Of a stretch of 61,603 nucleotides of DNA, positions 8,156 through 17,115 are shown in pieces. Where the stretch lies: assembly GCA_020634875.1 (NCBI GenBank), contig JACKAX010000020.1, positions 1 to 61,603 on the forward strand. Direction: 5' to 3'. The translations under genes and the position numbers were made by a program. The DNA comes from Anaerolineales bacterium (GTDB taxonomy: Bacteria; Chloroflexota; Anaerolineae; Anaerolineales; JABWBV01). The notes below the pieces were generated by a model. The model had not been told where the DNA came from. It made no database searches and saw only the letters and a list, made by a program, of their open reading frames with translations. Numbering within the stretch: the first letter of the stretch is position 1; each line of letters begins with the position of its first letter.

Positions 8156-9721
8156 CTACATCTGCCCCCACCCGCCCCCGCCGGGTGTCCGCACGCTTAA
8201 CACATCCCCCGCTTGTAAATCTACACTCCCCTTGCTCGGAATGGGAATCTCGACCCCGTCCCGGATAATGACATTTTCTCCAACCGTGCCGGATTCCCCT
8301 CCCGCCAACCCGTATGGCCCCCGCGCCCGCCGTTCGCTGATCAAACTAGCTTCCGCGGGGAACCGTACCCGAATATCCCGCCGCACCCCATCACCTCCCG
8401 CGTGCAGCCCCGCTCCCCCCGTCCCCCGCCGAATTTCATACCGCTCCACAAGAAACGGATACGCATACTCCAACGCTTCCACGGGCGTGTTGAGCGTGTT
8501 CGTCATGTGCGAGTGCCGCGCCGAAAGCCCCGTCCCGTGCGGATGTCCGCCCATCCCGCCCGCGATGGTTTCGTAGTAGGTGTAAGGCCTTTCCCCGGCT
8601 ATTCCCCCGATGAGCGTATTATTCATCGTCCCCTGACTGGCCGCGGGAATCCGGTCGGGCATGGCTTGTGCGAGTGCGCCGAGTAACACATCGGTGATGC
8701 GCTGGCTGGTTTCGACGTTGCCCCCGGCGACCGGGGCAGGCCACCGCGCGTTGACCACCGTTCCTTCGGGGGTAACCACTTCAATCGGGGCGAGCGCACC
8801 GGTGTTGTTTGGCACTTCCATCCCCAACAATCCCCGAAAAACATAATACACTGCCGAGAGGGTAATCGCCCGGACGGCGTTGACGCTGCCCCGTTGTTGG
8901 GGTGCGGAACCCGTAAAATCCACCGTTGCCCGATCATCTTCCACGGTGATCGCGACGCGGATGCGGACAGGGTCGGTTCCCACGCCGTCGTCGTCGAGAA
9001 AATCTTCGAAGGTGTACATCCCGTCGGGGATGGTGCGGAGCAGGTTGCGGGTGAGACGTTCGGTGTAGGCCATCAATTCGGCGGCGTGGAAGGAGACTTC
9101 GTCCGCACCGTAGCGAGTGACCATTTCCTGCATTCGGGATACGCCCCGCGCGTTGGCAGCGAGTTGGGCATGGAGGTCTCCCGCGCGCTCTCCCGGCGTG
9201 CGGACGTTGGCGAGGATCATATCCCACACCCCCGCGTTGATCTCGCCCCGTTCCACCAACTTGACCGGGGGAATGATCAGCCCCTCTTGGATGATCTCGC
9301 GGGCGATGGGCATGGAGCCAGGTTTCATGCCGCCAACATCGGCGTGGTGGGCGCGGGAGGCGGCGAAACCGAAAAGAATCGGCGATTGGTTGGTTGGTTC
9401 GATGAAGATGGGAGAGACGAGGGTGATGTCGGGGAGGTGGGAGCCGCCGCGGAAGGGGTCGTTGAGGATGATGACATCGCCAGGATGGAGGGTGGTGAAC
9501 CGAGCAATGGCAGCTTTGACGGAGAGGGGCATCGCGCCGAGATGGACGGGGATGTGGGCGGCTTGGGCGATCATGTCGCCACGGGCGTCGAAGAGGGCAC
9601 AGGAGTAGTCGAGCCGTTCTTTGATGTTGGGGGAATAGCTGGCGCGCCGGAGGAGGGCCCCCATTTCTTCGGGGATGGCGGCGAAGAGGTGTTTGAAGAT
9701 TTCCAGGCGGATGGGATTCAT
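8156..9721 (-). CDS. hyuB: Hydantoinase B / oxoprolinase family protein
   Basis: A 521-residue HyuB subunit. It begins MNPIRLEIFKHLFAAIPEEMG, followed by GDMIAQAAHIPVHLGAMPLSV and GDVIILNDPFRGGSHLPDIT, which are family hallmarks. A C-terminal GGGGWG end is also typical. With HyuA it forms an ATP-dependent cyclic-amide hydrolase or carboxylase-type complex; hydantoin, oxoproline and ketone substrates all occur in the family. It starts 50 bases after hyuA in a purine-rich word array, and no ribosome binding site is evident. Confidence 0.92.
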   Translation of the reverse strand: MNPIRLEIFKHLFAAIPEEMGALLRRASYSPNIKERLDYSCALFDARGDMIAQAAHIPVHLGAMPLSVKAAIARFTTLHPGDVIILNDPFRGGSHLPDITLVSPIFIEPTNQSPILFGFAASRAHHADVGGMKPGSMPIAREIIQEGLIIPPVKLVERGEINAGVWDMILANVRTPGERAGDLHAQLAANARGVSRMQEMVTRYGADEVSFHAAELMAYTERLTRNLLRTIPDGMYTFEDFLDDDGVGTDPVRIRVAITVEDDRATVDFTGSAPQQRGSVNAVRAITLSAVYYVFRGLLGMEVPNNTGALAPIEVVTPEGTVVNARWPAPVAGGNVETSQRITDVLLGALAQAMPDRIPAASQGTMNNTLIGGIAGERPYTYYETIAGGMGGHPHGTGLSARHSHMTNTLNTPVEALEYAYPFLVERYEIRRGTGGAGLHAGGDGVRRDIRVRFPAEASLISERRARGPYGLAGGESGTVGENVIIRDGVEIPIPSKGSVDLQAGDVLSVRTPGGGGWGQM

Positions 9722-9732
9722 GGAGGGGGAGG

Positions 9733-9777
9733 GGAAGTAGGAATTAGGAAGGGGAAAGGGGAAAGGGGGAATCAGGA
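9733..9777. repeat. Short-word array (GGGGAAA type)
   Basis: Repeated GGGGAAA/GGAATTA words fill the hyuA-hyuB gap. Confidence 0.5.
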
Positions 9778-12009
9778 ATTGCCAATGAGGATGTTCAAGT
9801 TTGAGTAGGAGTCTACTTCCACGTGGTCGGTTTCTCCGATCAAAATCGTGGTGTCGGGGCGGAGGATGAGGGCGGGGCCGGGGATGCGGTTGCCGGAGGT
9901 GAGGCGGGGGCCGTCGTAGAGGGGGAGGTCGCGCGAGGTGGGAGTGAGGTAAACAGGGCGATGTCCGAGGTAGGCGGGGGATGGGTCGTGGGGGCCGCGG
10001 GGGGCCGGGGGAATTTCCGGGGAGGGGACACGGCCTTCGGCGTGGACGCGGAGGGTGACGATTTCGAGTTCGCCGCGCGGGGGGGCGTATCCGTAGGTTT
10101 GGCGATAGGTTTCTGTGAAGGTTTCGCGCCAGGTGTCAGTAAAGGGAATGGTGAGTTCGTAGGATTGGCCGCGGTAGCGCATGTCGAGGCGGGGTTCGAG
10201 GGTGAGGGCGTCTTCGGGAAGGTTTTCGGCGAGGAGGTCGGTGCGGGCGCGGGTGAGGAGGGGGGCGAAGGCGGTTTGGATTTCGGCGGTGGGGGTATCG
10301 CCGGGGAGCATGACGGTTTGGGAGTAGTCTTTGATGATATCGGCCATGATCATGCCGAGGGCGGAGAAGACGGAGGCGTAGGGGGAGATGAGGACGCGGG
10401 GGATGCCGAGGGCACGGGCGAGGGCGGTAGCATGGAGCCCGCCTGCGCCGCCGAAGGAGACGAGGGTGAAGTCGGCGGGGTCGTGGCCGCGTTCGACGGA
10501 GATGACGCGGAGGGCGCGGGCCATGTGGGCGTTGGCAATTTCGATGATGCCGAGGGCGGTTTCTATGGGGGTGAGCCCAAGTTGTTCAGCGAGGGGGGCG
10601 AGGGCGGCTTGGGCGAGTTCGGGGTAGAGGGGCATTTGTCTGCCGAGGAAGTGGTCGGGGAGGAGGCGACCTAGGAATAAATTCGCGTCGGTGACGGTGG
10701 GGAGGAGCGGTTGGTTTGTTTGTTGGTTGGTGGTTCGTCCGTAGCAGGCAGGGCCAGGGAGGGCACCGGCGGATTGGGGGCCGACCTGGAGACCGCCACC
10801 GGGATCGATCCAGGCGATGGAGCCGCCGCCCGCGCCGATGGTGTGGATGTCAAGAACAGGGACGCGAATGGGCAGACCGCCGATTTCGGCTTCAGTGGTG
10901 AGTTTGGGGGTGCCGTGGATGAGGGAGACGTCGGTGGAGGTGCCGCCCATGTCGAAAGTGAGGAGGGAGGATTGGTTGATCGGTTGATCGGTTGATTTGT
11001 TGGTTGATTCGCGGGGGAGGTTTTGGGCGGCGACGAGGCCTCCGGCGGGGCCGGAGAGGATGCAACGGACGGCTTCGCGGCGGGCTTGGGCGGGGGTGAG
11101 GAGGCCGCCGTTGGATTGCATAATGTGGAGGGCGGAGATTGGGAGATTGGGTGATTGAGTGATTGGGTGGTCAGTTGGTTTGTTCGTTGGTTGGTTTGTT
11201 AGTGCGTTTTCTAATTGGCCGAGGTACCGGTCCATGATGGGGGAGACGTAGGCGTTGACGACGGTGGTAGCGGTGCGCTCGTATTCGCGGTATTCGGGGA
11301 GGATTTCGTGGGAGGCGGAGACGAAGTAGCCCGCGGCGCGGAGGGTTTCGGCGAGGCGTTGTTCGTGTTCGGGGTGGAGGAAGGAGAAGAGGAGGCAGAT
11401 GGCGACGGATTCAATGGGTGATTGGGTGATTGAGTGATTGGTTTGTTGGTTGGTTGGGTGGGTGAGGTGAGTGAGAAGGTTTTCGATTTCGGTTGGATTG
11501 AGCGAGGTGAGGACTTGTCCTTGCGCGTCTACGCGCTCGGTGACTTCAAAGCGCAGATCGTCGGGGACGAGGGGAGGGGGGAGCGTGGGGGTGAGGTCGT
11601 AGAGGACGGGGCGGTTTTGGCGTCCGATGGCGAGGATATCGCGGAAGCCGCGCGTGGTGATGAGGGCGGTGCGGGCGCCTTTCCGTTCGAGGAGGGCATT
11701 GGTGGCAACGGTGGAGCCGTGGGTGATTTGGAGATTAGGGGATTGCGTGATTGGGGGATTGAGGGATTGGTTGGTTTGTTTGTCGGTTGGTTCGTTTGCT
11801 GATTTGCCCACTTGCTGATTTGCTGATTTGATGATTTGCTCGATGCCTGCTAACACAGCTAGCGCGGGGTTTTCCGGTGTGGAGGGGAGTTTGAAGGTGG
11901 TCAGGGTTCCAGTAGCAGGGTCAAAAACGACGAAATCGGTGAAGGTGCCGCCCGTGTCAATGCCAATGCGGAGAGGGGGCGTGGATAGCGAGTTTTGAGT
12001 GTAAGCCAT
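9772..12009 (-). CDS. hyuA: Hydantoinase A / oxoprolinase family protein with in-frame word-array inserts
   Basis: A 745-residue HyuA subunit carrying the actin-like ATPase fold: [18 protein letters not shown] at residues 16-33, [50 protein letters not shown] and LPGPACYGR. Five low-complexity stretches rich in Asn, Gln, Thr and Pro (about residues 56-96, 183-200, 270-292, 334-347 and 425-434) interrupt the fold between conserved blocks and make it longer than usual. Each is encoded by a word array, yet the frame stays open. It starts seven bases after the M20 peptidase gene. Confidence 0.92.
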   Translation of the reverse strand: MAYTQNSLSTPPLRIGIDTGGTFTDFVVFDPATGTLTTFKLPSTPENPALAVLAGIEQIIKSANQQVGKSANEPTDKQTNQSLNPPITQSPNLQITHGSTVATNALLERKGARTALITTRGFRDILAIGRQNRPVLYDLTPTLPPPLVPDDLRFEVTERVDAQGQVLTSLNPTEIENLLTHLTHPTNQQTNHSITQSPIESVAICLLFSFLHPEHEQRLAETLRAAGYFVSASHEILPEYREYERTATTVVNAYVSPIMDRYLGQLENALTNQPTNKPTDHPITQSPNLPISALHIMQSNGGLLTPAQARREAVRCILSGPAGGLVAAQNLPRESTNKSTDQPINQSSLLTFDMGGTSTDVSLIHGTPKLTTEAEIGGLPIRVPVLDIHTIGAGGGSIAWIDPGGGLQVGPQSAGALPGPACYGRTTNQQTNQPLLPTVTDANLFLGRLLPDHFLGRQMPLYPELAQAALAPLAEQLGLTPIETALGIIEIANAHMARALRVISVERGHDPADFTLVSFGGAGGLHATALARALGIPRVLISPYASVFSALGMIMADIIKDYSQTVMLPGDTPTAEIQTAFAPLLTRARTDLLAENLPEDALTLEPRLDMRYRGQSYELTIPFTDTWRETFTETYRQTYGYAPPRGELEIVTLRVHAEGRVPSPEIPPAPRGPHDPSPAYLGHRPVYLTPTSRDLPLYDGPRLTSGNRIPGPALILRPDTTILIGETDHVEVDSYSNLNILIGNS
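10710..10735. repeat. Word array a in hyuA (AACCAAC type)
   Basis: GGTTTGTTTGTTGGTTGG-type words, translated TTNQQTNQP near residues 425-434. Confidence 0.7.
10971..11010. repeat. Word array b in hyuA
   Basis: GATTGGTTGATCGGTTGATC-type words, translated [15 protein letters not shown] near residues 334-347. Confidence 0.7.
11136..11200. repeat. Word array c in hyuA
   Basis: GATTGGGTGATTGAGTGATT words followed by GGTTTGTTCGTTGGTTGG words; translated [20 protein letters not shown], residues 270-292. Confidence 0.75.
11411..11463. repeat. Word array d in hyuA
   Basis: The same two word types as array c in the same order; translated [17 protein letters not shown] near residues 183-200. Confidence 0.75.
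11722..11842. repeat. Word array e in hyuA (longest)
   Basis: GATTGGGGGATT words, GGTTGGTTTG words and GATTTGCT words in sequence over 120 bp. It encodes residues 56-96, just before the conserved [13 protein letters not shown]. The GATTTGCT type recurs at 46551. Confidence 0.75.
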
Positions 12010-12016
12010 TGGGGAT

Positions 12017-13120
12017 TCAGGCTAATTCAGAAAAAACACGCTGAACAAACATCACGAGTTGTGCCAATCCTTGTTCAAGCGGCGGCAGGTCAATATATTC
12101 CCCGATTGTGTGCGCCCCGTGTCCGGTTGTCAGACCAATGCAGACGGCGGGCAAACCGCGGCTAAGTGGAATATTAGCATCGGTAGAGCCGATATTTAGT
12201 TGAGGCGTGTAATCCTGTTCTTGAATACAGTCCAAAGCGAGCTGCACCAACGGGTGGCTTGGAGAAATCTCCCCCGCAGGACGGTCTCCGATTATTTCTG
12301 CGGTGAATTGCACATTGGGTCGGTTCGCCTGTTCAACCAACGTTTGTACTTGTTCGATCAACGTTGCGAGCGCTTTGGGGTTTTCCGAGCGCAGGTCAAG
12401 TTCTAACGAGGCATTCGGTGCGATGGTGTTGATGGAAGTTCCTCCCTGGATGATCCCCACGTTGAGCGAAGTGCGCGGCTTTTCGGGAATGGGCAACGCA
12501 GTCAGACGGGTGATGAACGCGGCCAGTTCGTGGATTGCGGACGGTTTGCCGTAACTCCCCCAGGAATGCCCACCCTCGGTCGTGGCGCTGATCCGGTAAC
12601 GCCGAACCCCCAGCGCGCGGTGATACACCTTCCCGAACGACATCCCCTCCAAAACCACATACGCCAGCGGCTGCGCGCCAAACCGGTCCACGACCGCCCG
12701 CATCCCGATCAAATCCCCTAATCCTTCTTCTCCGGTGTTGGTAACGAGCCAGAGATCACCGGGAAGGGCACGTTTTGCCTCGCGGAGACTCCACAATAGT
12801 GCAAACAAGGAAGCTACTGCAAGCGAATTATCCCCAATGCCAGGGCCGGTAATTTTGTCCGGGGTACGGGTAACGTTCAGGGGCGTGGATGCGGGGAATA
12901 CGGTGTCTGTATGGGCGCTCACCACGAGCGGGGCGGTTTTCCCCTGTCCGGGCAGGCGGGCGTAAACATTCCCCACAGCATCTGTGTGGATATCTGCCAG
13001 GTTTTCTTTTTCAAACAACATACGAACAAACGCAGCCCGTTCCGTCTCCTGAAAAGTCGGCGCGGGAACCTGTTGGATTTGGATTGCAAGTTCGAGAAAG
13101 CGGGTTAGAAGATCGGACAT
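12017..13120 (-). CDS. M20 family metallopeptidase
   Basis: A 367-residue zinc peptidase or amidohydrolase of the M20 family. Metal and catalytic motifs are visible: SAHTDTVFP (about 68-76), [14 protein letters not shown], and [11 protein letters not shown] with the catalytic glutamate. A dimerisation domain follows (about 180-290), and [15 protein letters not shown] carries the late histidine. Substrates in this family are peptides or N-acyl amino acids, which fits its place with a hydantoinase pair. It follows the pfkB-like gene by 17 bases. Confidence 0.92.
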   Translation of the reverse strand: MSDLLTRFLELAIQIQQVPAPTFQETERAAFVRMLFEKENLADIHTDAVGNVYARLPGQGKTAPLVVSAHTDTVFPASTPLNVTRTPDKITGPGIGDNSLAVASLFALLWSLREAKRALPGDLWLVTNTGEEGLGDLIGMRAVVDRFGAQPLAYVVLEGMSFGKVYHRALGVRRYRISATTEGGHSWGSYGKPSAIHELAAFITRLTALPIPEKPRTSLNVGIIQGGTSINTIAPNASLELDLRSENPKALATLIEQVQTLVEQANRPNVQFTAEIIGDRPAGEISPSHPLVQLALDCIQEQDYTPQLNIGSTDANIPLSRGLPAVCIGLTTGHGAHTIGEYIDLPPLEQGLAQLVMFVQRVFSELA

Positions 13121-13137
13121 TTGTGGATTCCTGGGAT

Positions 13138-14166
13138 TTAGATTTTTCGGACGGATTGGCGCAACACTTCCAACCGCGCTTCGGCTAGTCCCGGGAGCGC
13201 ATCAAGGGCGTAAAACGGCCCATTCCCTTCAATGGCGAGCGAGGCGGAAACGTTTCCGTACAGCGCGGCTTCGAGGGGATCGTGCGTGCGCCGGTAGCCC
13301 GCGAGAAACCCCCCGCAAAAAGCATCGCCCGCCCCGGTCGGATCGGCCTCGCGGCTGGGGTAGGCGGGGATTTCCCAACGGGTTTTGGTTTCTGTGATGT
13401 AGAGAAACTGCCCTTGAACGGCACGTTTAATCACGATCATCTCACACCCGTAGGCAGCAAGGGCTTCGGCCATTTCCCACAGGTCTTCACTCCGCCCCCG
13501 GAAGAGGGCGCGCACCTTTTCTTCGGAGGGGAGGAAGGCGGTTAGTCCGGTGACAATCGTAGGGATTTGGTCAAAAAAGATGGGGGACATGTACCCACGC
13601 CCAGGGTCGAGCGTGAGTAAGGGAAACCCGGCCTGGCGCAAGACGGCAGGGAGCAGACTATGTGTGACGAAATCAAGCGGACAAAAATGGGCGCTGGTGG
13701 CGAGCATGTAGTCTGAGGGGATGTCACTCTGCCGCAGGGATGTTTCGGCGAGTTGGGTAGGATGGTCGAGGGTCGCGGCGGGGTCGCGGTAACCGAAAAG
13801 GACTTTTGGAAACGGCAGTTCGCGGCGGGCGAAGTGCGCGACGGGGTTATCGGTGTGGCGGGTGCGAATGTCGGTGAAGGCGAGAAATTCGCGCAGGTCG
13901 AGGGCTTTCGGCAGGATACGGATACCTTTAATGTCAAGCCCCCGTTCTTCAAACTTTTCCAGCCACGCGCGGGGATAATCTTCCCCCACGCGGGCCACCA
14001 GCCCCAGCCGTTTTTCCCACAACGCCAACCCGGACGCAGCAAAGAGCAAATTTCCGCCCGGCATGTCCAACTGGGGCCGTCCATTGGCGGGGAGCAGAAA
14101 CATGCGAGAGAGGCGGCCAAAAAGCAGGTGAACCGGGGGCAAAGCGTTTTGCGGGCTGGGATACAT
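13138..14166 (-). CDS. PfkB family carbohydrate/nucleoside kinase
   Basis: A 342-residue ribokinase-fold protein. The PfkB signature 2 is clear (DPTGAGDAFCGGFLAGYRRT, with the catalytic Asp) and the N-terminal glycine-rich sugar-binding segment is DMPGGNLLFAASGLALW. The substrate is not evident. It is the first gene of a probable operon with the M20 peptidase, hyuA and hyuB. A TATAAT box eight bases before the ATG suggests a leaderless message. Confidence 0.9.
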   Translation of the reverse strand: MYPSPQNALPPVHLLFGRLSRMFLLPANGRPQLDMPGGNLLFAASGLALWEKRLGLVARVGEDYPRAWLEKFEERGLDIKGIRILPKALDLREFLAFTDIRTRHTDNPVAHFARRELPFPKVLFGYRDPAATLDHPTQLAETSLRQSDIPSDYMLATSAHFCPLDFVTHSLLPAVLRQAGFPLLTLDPGRGYMSPIFFDQIPTIVTGLTAFLPSEEKVRALFRGRSEDLWEMAEALAAYGCEMIVIKRAVQGQFLYITETKTRWEIPAYPSREADPTGAGDAFCGGFLAGYRRTHDPLEAALYGNVSASLAIEGNGPFYALDALPGLAEARLEVLRQSVRKI

Positions 14167-14174
14167 GAGCGGGG

Positions 14175-14180
14175 ATTATA
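14175..14180 (-). promoter_or_regulatory. -10 box of pfkB operon, leaderless geometry
   Basis: TATAAT on the minus strand, eight bases before the ATG at 14166. There is no ribosome binding site in between. Confidence 0.55.
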
Positions 14181-14190
14181 CTTTGGATTA

Positions 14191-14215
14191 AAAGAAAAAA
14201 GCCCCGAACGGAGCT
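14191..14215 (-). terminator. Terminator after the beta-propeller gene
   Basis: A hairpin AGCCCCG/CGGAGCT (one mismatch) at 14200-14215 with a T-rich run on the minus strand. Confidence 0.65.
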
Positions 14216-14309
14216 TTTTCTCTGGACAGTTGCAGGTGTTTTTCTGGGGAGGTTAGTGGAAGGGATTTGGCTTTGGATTTTGGAGTATGCTTCCACAATT
14301 TTCCTTTGA

Positions 14310-15506
14310 CTATGGTCTCCAACTGGGTTGTGACGCAACAAAATCTGTTAATTGTCTTAATCCTGTACCATCTATATTAATGGCATAAAGGCTCAAGTCA
14401 CCACTCATATCTCCCAAAAAAACGATACTTTTACCATCAGGCGCCCAGGAAAGACTTGAATAATAAATTGTTGGTTGAGTCAATTGGATTAACCCAGATC
14501 CGTCTGCATTCATAACATAGATCATTCTCACTAAATCCTGATTATTATAGAGGACGGATATGTCAACTGATTCAATAAACGCGATTTTTGAACCATCAGG
14601 AGACCAAATCGCTTCATAAATTATAGAATTGTAGGGTGTATTTGTCAGTTGTGTGAAATTTGAGCCGTCTTCATCCACCTTACAAACCTCAAGGTTGAGA
14701 GAACCCAATTCGCACACAAATAGAATTGCAGTATCGTTTGGAGACCAATCAGGTGGGCCAATCACAGAAACATCGGTTAAAGGGGTTATTTTTCTACTAT
14801 CAACCTCAATTGAATAAAGGCTATAGTCCATGTTATCGGCTTGATAAACAATTTTTTTGTTGTCTGGTGACCAGGTTGGGTTGTTAACTGGTAACCTTGA
14901 AACGATGGTCGTAGTACTGTAATCGCTTGTATTCAAGATGACGATATCACTGAGAGTTCCCAAGTTGGGATCAAAATCTACATCCGCAGCCAAAAAGACA
15001 ATATACTGCCCGTCAGGCGACCAGGCTGTTGAAGCCTCATATATGTCATTGTTTGTAACTTGGGCAATTTGTCGAGTAGATACATCCATGAAGTAGATTT
15101 CATAATTTGATGAACCCGCAGTTTTCATTAGAAAAGATATTTTTGCTCCATCGGGCGACCAGATAGGATCATAGAGATAAACAAAGTGTAAAGATTTTTT
15201 CGGAATCCATTGAGGAAGCGAAGACCACAATTTCTCGAATGAATTATCCTGAGATGGGATATTGGACAACTGAGTTATATTAGAACCATCTGAATTCATC
15301 ACAAAAATTCCTCGCCCTGCAAGATTTCCATAATTAGATACAAACAGAATAGCATCATCTGGTATCTTTGGCTTATGGGTAAGCAAAATTCCCACGAATA
15401 CACAAATGAATAAAATAGAAAGACACCCCGCAACAACAAGTCTTTGCCCTGATTTTTTCGAGATATAGGAGTTTAGCCCAAGACTACTATCAGATTGAGA
15501 CACCAT
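14310..15506 (-). CDS. TolB-like/WD40-like beta-propeller protein, membrane anchored
   Basis: A 398-residue protein with one N-terminal membrane helix (about residues 23-43) and then repeated WSPDGxxI-type blades (WSPDGAKISFL, WSPDGQYIVFL, WSPDNKKIVYQ, WSPDGSKIAFI, WAPDGKSIVFL), as in TolB and PD40 propellers. It would fold outside the membrane. Base composition is far more AT-rich than the genes on both sides, and it is bracketed by terminators, so recent transfer is plausible. The function is unknown. Confidence 0.88.
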   Translation of the reverse strand: MVSQSDSSLGLNSYISKKSGQRLVVAGCLSILFICVFVGILLTHKPKIPDDAILFVSNYGNLAGRGIFVMNSDGSNITQLSNIPSQDNSFEKLWSSLPQWIPKKSLHFVYLYDPIWSPDGAKISFLMKTAGSSNYEIYFMDVSTRQIAQVTNNDIYEASTAWSPDGQYIVFLAADVDFDPNLGTLSDIVILNTSDYSTTTIVSRLPVNNPTWSPDNKKIVYQADNMDYSLYSIEVDSRKITPLTDVSVIGPPDWSPNDTAILFVCELGSLNLEVCKVDEDGSNFTQLTNTPYNSIIYEAIWSPDGSKIAFIESVDISVLYNNQDLVRMIYVMNADGSGLIQLTQPTIYYSSLSWAPDGKSIVFLGDMSGDLSLYAINIDGTGLRQLTDFVASQPSWRP

Positions 15507-15528
15507 ATAAACATCCCGCTAATAAAAA

Positions 15529-15552
15529 ACGCCCCTGAAAGGGGCGTTTTTG
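15529..15552 (-). terminator. Terminator between miaB and the beta-propeller gene
   Basis: ACGCCCC/GGGGCGT hairpin (15529-15547) flanked by A- and T-runs; stops miaB transcription on the minus strand. Confidence 0.85.
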
Positions 15553-15554
15553 TT

Positions 15555-16940
15555 CTAAGAAACCGTAATCATCTCCAAAGGAATATTCGCGGAAATCTGT
15601 CCGCTGGGAATTTGCATCGGCAACCGCCCTTGCATACTCCACGGCCCGGTCCAAGTGATCATTACGTCTCGTAATTCCCCGCGCAGGGGTTCGTCGCTCT
15701 CGACGAAGACGAGTTTGTTGGTCGGGGTGCGGCCTTTCCAGCGACCACGCACTTTTTCTTCAAACAGCACTTCCACTGTCTCGCCCATGTACCGGGTGTT
15801 GATCTCGCCGACGAGTTGTTCTTGCAGTTCTTCCAACGTGCGGAAACGGTCCCATTTCGCTTCTTCGGATACATCATCACCCAGACGGCGGGTAGCGACG
15901 GTGCCGGGGCGCTCGGAATAGCGCGCGAGGTGGGCCACGTCCAGTTTCAGGTCAGCGAGCAGATCGTAGGTTTGGCGGAATTGGGCGTCCGTTTCGCCGG
16001 GGAAGCCGACGATGATGTCGGTGGCAACGGAGACGTTTGGGATACGGGCACGGATTTTTTCGACGAGCCGGTAATAATCTTCGCGGGTGTAGCCGCGCTG
16101 CATATTTGCCAACACGTCGTTATCGCCCGCCTGCACAGGGACTTCGATGTGGGGCATCACTTTCGGGTGTTCGGCGACCACTTCGAGCAGTTCGTCGTGC
16201 ATCCAGTTGGGGTGGGAGGTCAAAAAGCGGACGCGTTCCACGCCTTCTACTTCGGCGACGATTTTGAGGAGCGCGGCCAGGTTCGGGCCGTCGGGGATGT
16301 CCTTCCCGTAGCGGTCTACGATTTGGCCGAGGAGGGTGATTTCTTTGACGCCCTGTGCCGCGAGGGAGCGGGCTTCCGCGATGATTTCCCCAACTGGGCG
16401 GGAGCGTTCCACCCCGCGGCGGTAGGGGATGATGCAAAAAGTGCAGGCGTGTGAACATCCGTACACGACCGGGATGTGGGCACTGATCAGTTTGCCGCGC
16501 TCGTGCAGGGGCAGGATCAGGTCGCCGTCCAGTTGGGCGTTGCGCTGATCGAGTTCGGTTATGGTCAGGGAACGGGTTTCGTCTTGGGTCAGAAAAGAAA
16601 CGAGCGGGCCAGGGTCGGACGGGGGGGAGAAGACATCCACGAAGGGGAACTGTTTTCGCAGTTTTTCCGCCCCTTTAACGCCGACCATGCACCCCATCAG
16701 GTTGATGACGAGGTTCGGGTTGCGCTTCTTCAACGGGCTGAGCGAGGTGAGCCGCCCGACGGCCTTATCTTCCGCACTCTGACGGACAACACAGGTATTG
16801 AGGACGATGATGTCAGCTTCTTTGGGTTGGCGGGTGGGGGCATAGCCCATGTGCTCCAGTGCGGAGGCAACGCGTTGGGAGTCGGCCACGTTCATCTGAC
16901 AGCCTTCGGTCCAAATGTGGTATTTTTTGGGTTGAGACAT
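15555..16940 (-). CDS. miaB: tRNA-2-methylthio-N6-dimethylallyladenosine synthase
   Basis: A 461-residue radical-SAM methylthiotransferase that adds the 2-methylthio group to i6A37 in tRNA. The N-terminal cluster cysteines are in TEGCQMNVADSQ, NTCVVRQSAEDKAVGR and NLMGCMVG. The radical-SAM CxxxCxxC is in YGCSHACTFCIIPYRRG. A C-terminal TRAM domain (VEVLFEEKVRGRWKGRTPTN) follows. MSQPKKYHIW is chosen as start over an upstream ATG at 17048 because family sequence begins there and a TATAAT box sits just upstream. Confidence 0.93.
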   Translation of the reverse strand: MSQPKKYHIWTEGCQMNVADSQRVASALEHMGYAPTRQPKEADIIVLNTCVVRQSAEDKAVGRLTSLSPLKKRNPNLVINLMGCMVGVKGAEKLRKQFPFVDVFSPPSDPGPLVSFLTQDETRSLTITELDQRNAQLDGDLILPLHERGKLISAHIPVVYGCSHACTFCIIPYRRGVERSRPVGEIIAEARSLAAQGVKEITLLGQIVDRYGKDIPDGPNLAALLKIVAEVEGVERVRFLTSHPNWMHDELLEVVAEHPKVMPHIEVPVQAGDNDVLANMQRGYTREDYYRLVEKIRARIPNVSVATDIIVGFPGETDAQFRQTYDLLADLKLDVAHLARYSERPGTVATRRLGDDVSEEAKWDRFRTLEELQEQLVGEINTRYMGETVEVLFEEKVRGRWKGRTPTNKLVFVESDEPLRGELRDVMITWTGPWSMQGRLPMQIPSGQISANIPLEMITVS

Positions 16941-16947
16941 GGGCGGC

Positions 16948-16956
16948 ATTATATCA
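16948..16956 (-). promoter_or_regulatory. Extended -10 promoter of miaB, leaderless geometry
   Basis: TGATATAAT on the minus strand with seven bases to the ATG at 16940. The TG extension compensates for the lack of a -35 box. Confidence 0.65.
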
Positions 16957-17115
16957 TACGCACGCATGAGGATATTCGTCTGAGCGAATGTTGGAGAGGT
17001 GTAAAGGCAAAGACCACCTGGCATCCCCCGCACCCTTCGACTATGCAAAGCCTCCGCTCAGGGTGCTTTCGAGTATTTTTGCCTGCACTTGGGGAGGTGG
17101 TTGGGGCGAGAGGGG

